A stretch of DNA of 64,000 nt, from contig JAZNAE010000026.1 in assembly GCA_045586385.1 (NCBI GenBank), positions 62,001-126,000 on the forward strand, written 5' to 3'. This document shows positions 60,443 through 64,000 of the stretch, piece after piece. Position 1 is the stretch's first letter; each line of letters begins with the position of its first letter. The DNA is from Suilimivivens sp045586385 (GTDB taxonomy: Bacteria > Bacillota > Clostridia > Lachnospirales > Lachnospiraceae). The notes under the pieces were generated by a model. That model had not been told where the DNA came from. It ran no database searches and worked only from the letters and a program-made list of their open reading frames with translations. The position numbers were made by a program, and so were the translations under genes.

Positions 60443-62308
60443 CTATTTTTTTATTGGGAAATAAACGGTGTATGCGTCATACCCTACATCTTTAATCGGA
60501 ATAAACCGGATGGACTCCTTTTGACCTGTAGTAATAAAACTGTCTTTCCAGCTGCCCCATTCCCGCTCATTACTGTGCCTTAACACACCACTCAGATTAT
60601 TTTCATTGGCCTCAAGAACTCTCTCACTGTCACAAAGTCCTGCAAGTGCAAGCGGTCCATATGTAAATGCCACCTTCTTTTCATCACCTTCAAGCGGCAC
60701 TGCTGTTAATGCTTTATGTAGCTTAAGTCCGATTGTATCTCCTGATTTAAAAGTATGCTCAAGCACCAGGAATGTACCGGGTCTTCCTTCCTCTGTATAT
60801 TCTTCTCCGTTGATGGTCACTTTCACATTCTCTTTCACCCATTCCGGAATTCTGAAATGAAGCTTCAGTGAGACAGGATTTTCCGTATGAATTGCAAAAT
60901 ACACCATCTTTATATCCGGATGCTCTGCTACCCGGGCGGTCACATCACTGATTGCCTGTCTTGCGGGCGAGGTACTTGATAAATGGAAACTACCTGACAA
61001 GGTATCTTCCTTCTGCTCTATCACAACCTTTTCTCCATTTATATCAAATTCTGCCGTAGAATCAAAATACTGACAGATATAAAGTTCTTCATCCTTCTGA
61101 TAATACATATATCTGTTAAGTACCGCATTTGCCTGCACCACGGTACCGTGACAACAGAAGAAATCGGAGGTCTTACTTGCCCATCCCTTCTTTCCTCCTG
61201 CACGCATGGGAAGGAAGTATGTAAGCAGTCCGCTATCCGGATGTCCGCTGTTTTGTCCATGGGAATCATTACTTTTCCAGTAGGACTGTGCCATAATCCC
61301 GTTATACAGATTTTTTTCTATGTATTGACCGTACTTCGGCTCCCCGCTCCACTCAAACAGAAATCCTGCAAGACGCATCATGTTATAAACTGTACAATGC
61401 TCCTGATTCTTATCACCCAGTCTGGATGCCATGTTATGCTTGGGTGTCCATACTTCTCCACAGGTCTGTCCTCCTGTCACAAAGCTTCCTCTGCTTGTAA
61501 CCGCACATTCCCAGTATGCTTCCACAATTTTGCGCCACTTTTCATCTCCGGTTACCTCATATGCTCTTGCACAGCCAAGTACCTCCGGAATGGTCGTATT
61601 TGCATGCATGTTTGTAAGCGGATCTTCTCCTGCAAGAAGTTTATCAAACAGTCTTCCTCTGTAATATGTCTCTAAAAGCTTCTTATATTTATATTTTCCT
61701 GTAATCTCCAGCATATCTGCCCAGACTTCCAACATACCACCTGTCTCAAAATCCAAAACATCATCAAAAGCTTCTTTTGTAAAGGATTCGCTGTACTTTA
61801 AAAACCAGTCTGCAAAAGCATCCGCAATCTTCAAGGCTTTATCGTAATGGCAATACCGGTACACATCAATCAGACCCATAAATGTTTTATGCACCGTATA
61901 ATGAGGTGCCCAGACATTCTTACCGCGACCAATCCATGTGAAATATTTCTCGGGAATGGAAGCTGCCCACTCACCGCCGTTATCTATCTGACACAATTCC
62001 AACTCATCTACAAGATTCTGTGCTTTACCAAGAAGCTCCCTGTCTCCCGTCCTGTCATACTCAAGTGCTGCTGCTGACAACCAGTGTCCCAAAAAATGTC
62101 CCCTGAGCTGACAGGTAGGAAATTCCCATCCGCCATGAATATCTTTGGGCAGCGCCCCATAATTTTCGGTCGGTCTTCCTGCCTCCAATCTATAGTTCAA
62201 TAACAATTTGTCACTGTCCAGTGACAATAAATACTTTTTATTTTCCGCTGCCCGGCTAAGAAGCACCGTATCAAGCAACTGTACATTTTTTCCTTTTAAT
62301 TCTTTCAT
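60443..62308 (-). CDS. GH127-type beta-L-arabinofuranosidase (DUF1680)
   Basis: A 621-residue, (alpha/alpha)6-barrel glycosidase releasing beta-L-arabinofuranose from plant or microbial glycans. The zinc and catalytic set is visible: Glu303 and Cys305 in QEHCTVYNM, and Cys385-Cys386 in FFCCHGT, which supply the zinc site and nucleophile in the family. WEFPTCQLRGHFLGHW is the N-terminal signature. There is no signal peptide, so it is intracellular. GGAGGG precedes the ATG. It lies 37 bases after a short DUF3006-like gene. Substrate transport genes are not in the window. Confidence 0.9.
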   Translation of the reverse strand: MKELKGKNVQLLDTVLLSRAAENKKYLLSLDSDKLLLNYRLEAGRPTENYGALPKDIHGGWEFPTCQLRGHFLGHWLSAAALEYDRTGDRELLGKAQNLVDELELCQIDNGGEWAASIPEKYFTWIGRGKNVWAPHYTVHKTFMGLIDVYRYCHYDKALKIADAFADWFLKYSESFTKEAFDDVLDFETGGMLEVWADMLEITGKYKYKKLLETYYRGRLFDKLLAGEDPLTNMHANTTIPEVLGCARAYEVTGDEKWRKIVEAYWECAVTSRGSFVTGGQTCGEVWTPKHNMASRLGDKNQEHCTVYNMMRLAGFLFEWSGEPKYGQYIEKNLYNGIMAQSYWKSNDSHGQNSGHPDSGLLTYFLPMRAGGKKGWASKTSDFFCCHGTVVQANAVLNRYMYYQKDEELYICQYFDSTAEFDINGEKVVIEQKEDTLSGSFHLSSTSPARQAISDVTARVAEHPDIKMVYFAIHTENPVSLKLHFRIPEWVKENVKVTINGEEYTEEGRPGTFLVLEHTFKSGDTIGLKLHKALTAVPLEGDEKKVAFTYGPLALAGLCDSERVLEANENNLSGVLRHSNEREWGSWKDSFITTGQKESIRFIPIKDVGYDAYTVYFPIKK

Positions 62309-62345
62309 GGTAACCCTCCATCAATTAATATTTTATTTTCTCTTG

Positions 62346-62519
62346 CTACGCAATGATTTCATATTGCATCCATTCATATTTAAGACGGCTTCCTTCTGTA
62401 ATTTCCGCCGGAAGCAAGGCACGTGCCACTAATTTTATTTCCTCACTGTCAATGTCTGTTCTTTTCAGATTGGCATAGTCCCCATCGATGCTGACAACAA
62501 CATACTCAAATGTATTCAT
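62346..62519 (-). CDS. Short DUF3006-like protein
   Basis: A 57-residue protein starting MNTFEYVVVSIDGDYANL and ending in QYEIIA. AAGGAG lies about ten bases before the ATG. The GDYA...ALLP..ITEGSRL pattern resembles DUF3006, small beta-barrel proteins of unknown function common in Firmicutes. It precedes the GH127 gene and may be co-transcribed. Confidence 0.7.
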   Translation of the reverse strand: MNTFEYVVVSIDGDYANLKRTDIDSEEIKLVARALLPAEITEGSRLKYEWMQYEIIA

Positions 62520-62669
62520 CTTTCAATTCTCCTTTTTTCGATATCATTTATTATAATATATTAACCTGAAAGCTTCAATTACAAACACGTTGATTCCTCA
62601 CTTTATTGTAGAAAAAAGAGTTTTTTGTACGGATACTCTTCACCTGCATTTTAATCAAAGAAGCCTGCA

Positions 62670-62698
62670 TTGACGAAAGTATCTTCATTGTTTAAAAT
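62670..62698 (+). promoter_or_regulatory. Sigma-A promoter of the XRE gene
   Basis: TTGACG, 17-bp spacer, TAAAAT, 42 bases upstream of the ATG. Confidence 0.65.
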
Positions 62699-62740
62699 AG
62701 AAAGAACGACAAAATAAAATTTAGTTATGGCGGTAAAAAA

Positions 62741-63154
62741 ATGAAGTTTGGCGAACGTTTATATGAACTACGAAAAAGTAAAAATATCTCGCAGGAAGAA
62801 TTAGCAGAGCTACTTGATGTTTCAAGACAATCTATCTCAAAATGGGAAAATGATAAGGCCTATCCGGAAATGACAAGACTACTCTTTATGAGTGATTATT
62901 TTGGTGTTTCCCTGGATTATTTAATGCGGGGAACGGAATGTGATGAAACTGCTCAGGATACAACAGCAAACTACAATGCTAAAAGCTTATTAATGATTTG
63001 GAATAGTTTTGTATCCAACTTGTCAGGCACACAGCGGAAATTAGTGATGGTATTATATGCTTTGTTATTTTGTGTTTGCGTTGCTATTATCATCAGTTTT
63101 GTCTATGGAGTTGGATATGTTATAGGACAAACAATTGGTCATATCCTGAATTAG
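62741..63154 (+). CDS. XRE-family regulator with C-terminal membrane segment
   Basis: A 137-residue protein. Residues 4-62 are the Cro/CI helix-turn-helix (FGERLYELRKSKNISQEELAELLDVSRQSISKWENDKAYPEMTRL, given here only in part as LRKSKNISQEELAELLDVSR). A linker leads to a hydrophobic stretch from about 103 to 128 and ends with YGVGYVIGQTIGHILN. A weak GGCGG site precedes the ATG. Such tethered XRE proteins can respond to the membrane state. The tail resembles that of the small protein downstream. Confidence 0.88.
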   Translation: MKFGERLYELRKSKNISQEELAELLDVSRQSISKWENDKAYPEMTRLLFMSDYFGVSLDYLMRGTECDETAQDTTANYNAKSLLMIWNSFVSNLSGTQRKLVMVLYALLFCVCVAIIISFVYGVGYVIGQTIGHILN

Positions 63155-63170
63155 CCTTAAATATACAAAC

Positions 63171-63201
63171 GCAACCTTATGTTTACACAAGTGCAACCTT
63201 A
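63171..63201. promoter_or_regulatory. LytTR-like direct repeats upstream of the small membrane protein
   Basis: GCAACCTTA occurs at 63171-63179 and 63193-63201, 22 bases apart (9+13). This is the period and length of LytTR regulator sites. A TAGTGA-17 bp-TATATT promoter follows at 63208-63236, so the pair sits immediately upstream of the -35. Confidence 0.5.
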
Positions 63202-63271
63202 ATTCTATAGTGATTCTTTTGGGAAAGTGCTATATTTTTAGCATCACATGAAACATAGGAGGTCACTTTGG

Positions 63272-63430
63272 ATGAAGACGCAAGAAAAGAAATACTCAAA
63301 AGAATTAATGGAGACTAGTCCACACAAAAAAATATTTATTAGAAAGATGTTTACTATAATTATTGCTCTCTATTGCATTTATAGATTGGGTTATGGAATT
63401 GGAACATTTTTTGCACATATTGCTTTTTAA
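63272..63430 (+). CDS. Small membrane protein
   Basis: A 52-residue protein with a basic N-terminus and one hydrophobic helix, ending GYGIGTFFAHIAF. The ATG at 63272 follows AGGAGG by nine bases; an ATG at 63248 lacks a ribosome site. The end of the helix, YxxGYxIGxxxxHI, matches the tail of the XRE protein at seven positions. Unknown function. Confidence 0.65.
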   Translation: MKTQEKKYSKELMETSPHKKIFIRKMFTIIIALYCIYRLGYGIGTFFAHIAF

Positions 63431-63512
63431 GCATCTATAAATTTTAAGACACTTCGATCAAAAGAAATACATTCCAATTTGTCGATTTGTATTTTTCATT
63501 CGAGGCAAAAGC

Positions 63513-63537
63513 ACCCGTTCATTTTTTATGAACGGGT
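63513..63537. terminator. Intrinsic terminator between the small gene and the CPBP gene
   Basis: ACCCGTTCAT/ATGAACGGGT, ten bp with a 5-nt loop, followed by T-rich sequence on the plus strand. Confidence 0.8.
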
Positions 63538-63615
63538 ATTCTTATTTTAACAAATTTAACGAAACGATATATAAAGAGCACGAGGCACAACTTCCTATTA
63601 TGATTGCGTTCCGAC

Positions 63616-64000
63616 CTAACCAATAGCTCCAAACACTATTATAAGTATTTCAATACTACTAACAAGATTGCATAAACAATGGACAATTATTCCTATGTAT
63701 AAGTTTTCCTTTTTCCATACCATATACACATATGGAAAAACCCCTATAATCCTTCTAATATTTTCCCATGGTGACCAAAAATGATATAACGAAAAAACAA
63801 CCGTCACAATGACAGGTGCAAATCCCTTGAACCGTTGTAATCTCGGCAGCATATATCCATTAAAATATAATTCTTCTGTAATTGGAAGCACTAGGCTATT
63901 CGCTATCAAAAATAAAATTGTTGTAATTAAAATTATACTTCTCGGATATAATTCAAGCTGATTTATAAAAAAATTTTGTGCAATAAAATAATCCGGTATA
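63616..64000 (-). CDS. CPBP family intramembrane metalloprotease, C-terminal part (cut by window edge)
   Basis: The frame is open to the right edge, so only the C-terminal 127 residues are seen. PITEELYFNGYMLPRL has the Glu-Glu pair of the CPBP (Abi/CAAX protease-like) family, SLYHFW the first His and YIGIIVHCLCN the second His of the active site. The Arg usual in EExxxR is replaced (EELYFN), which some members tolerate. These proteins cleave peptide bonds within membranes; some confer bacteriocin self-immunity. The local role cannot be told. Confidence 0.75.
   Translation of the reverse strand, partial: IPDYFIAQNFFINQLELYPRSIILITTILFLIANSLVLPITEELYFNGYMLPRLQRFKGFAPVIVTVVFSLYHFWSPWENIRRIIGVFPYVYMVWKKENLYIGIIVHCLCNLVSSIEILIIVFGAIG

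Noticed and set aside
1..64000. Insertion sequences, integrases, prophage or conjugation genes
   Set aside because: None of the translated regions shows a transposase, recombinase, phage structural or relaxase motif. The inverted-repeat element at 48.2-48.4 kb is the only possible mobile trace and lacks a gene.

Overview
The window is a chromosomal segment of a low-to-mid GC, anaerobic Firmicute, most likely a gut-associated member of the Lachnospiraceae (Clostridia). The support is: the sigH / rlmB / mrnC / cysS / cysE / ispF synteny of Firmicutes; a Cys-type T-box; an oxygen-sensitive indolepyruvate:ferredoxin oxidoreductase; QueH; a choloylglycine hydrolase; and GH3 and GH127 glycosidases. 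No phage, insertion sequence, plasmid gene or CRISPR array was seen. Most genes are on the minus strand and sit in tightly packed operons with AAGGAGG-type ribosome sites.

Layout. 1-1.5 kb: the 3' part of a class A penicillin-binding protein. 1.6-3.6 kb: a MATE exporter coupled to a C39-like cysteine peptidase. 3.76 kb: tRNA-Thr. 3.9-8.96 kb: an RND-type exporter with a very long coiled-coil insertion, its TetR repressor, and an operator and unusually symmetric promoter. 9-18.1 kb: sigH, an SGNH hydrolase with a pentapeptide repeat, rlmB, mrnC, cysS and cysE behind a T-box leader and a 54-bp repeat array, then a HAD phosphatase, a homocysteine methyltransferase/MTHFR fusion and ispF. 18.2-23.9 kb: a C26-type amidotransferase, BioY, a membrane metallopeptidase, a Uup-type ABC-F ATPase, a bile salt hydrolase and a ZIP transporter. 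23.9-29.8 kb: an envelope-polymer cluster (SGNH lipoprotein, acyltransferase 3, two large membrane proteins). 30-34.5 kb: tRNA-Val and a CAT tRNA, a second 54-bp repeat array, a domain-swapped GH3 beta-glucosidase and a divergent AraC regulator.

34.5-43.8 kb: lgt, a polysaccharide deacetylase, dCMP deaminase, a TIM-barrel isomerase, a MraY-like transferase, a flavodoxin-like protein, RNase H, argS, queH and purA. 44-48.9 kb: an aryl-pyruvate fermentation module (ACT protein, PaaK, IorB, IorA), separated by a large inverted-repeat element from a divergent acyl-CoA thioesterase. 49.2-56.7 kb: ilvE, dfrA, thyA, a beta-CASP RNase-like protein, a YtaF/MntP membrane protein and a Ca2+-type P-ATPase whose ribosome site lies inside a stable hairpin. 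56.8-64 kb: three envelope proteins of unclear function, a GH127 glycosidase, a short DUF3006-like gene, a membrane-tethered XRE regulator with a small membrane protein behind LytTR-like direct repeats, and the 3' part of a CPBP protease.

The least explained features are mostly at the DNA and RNA level: the symmetric promoter at 8.93 kb, the 54-bp repeat family at 14.4 and 30.5 kb, the inverted-repeat element at 48.2-48.4 kb, and the hairpin at 56.7 kb. Family names come from motif recognition by eye, without database searches.
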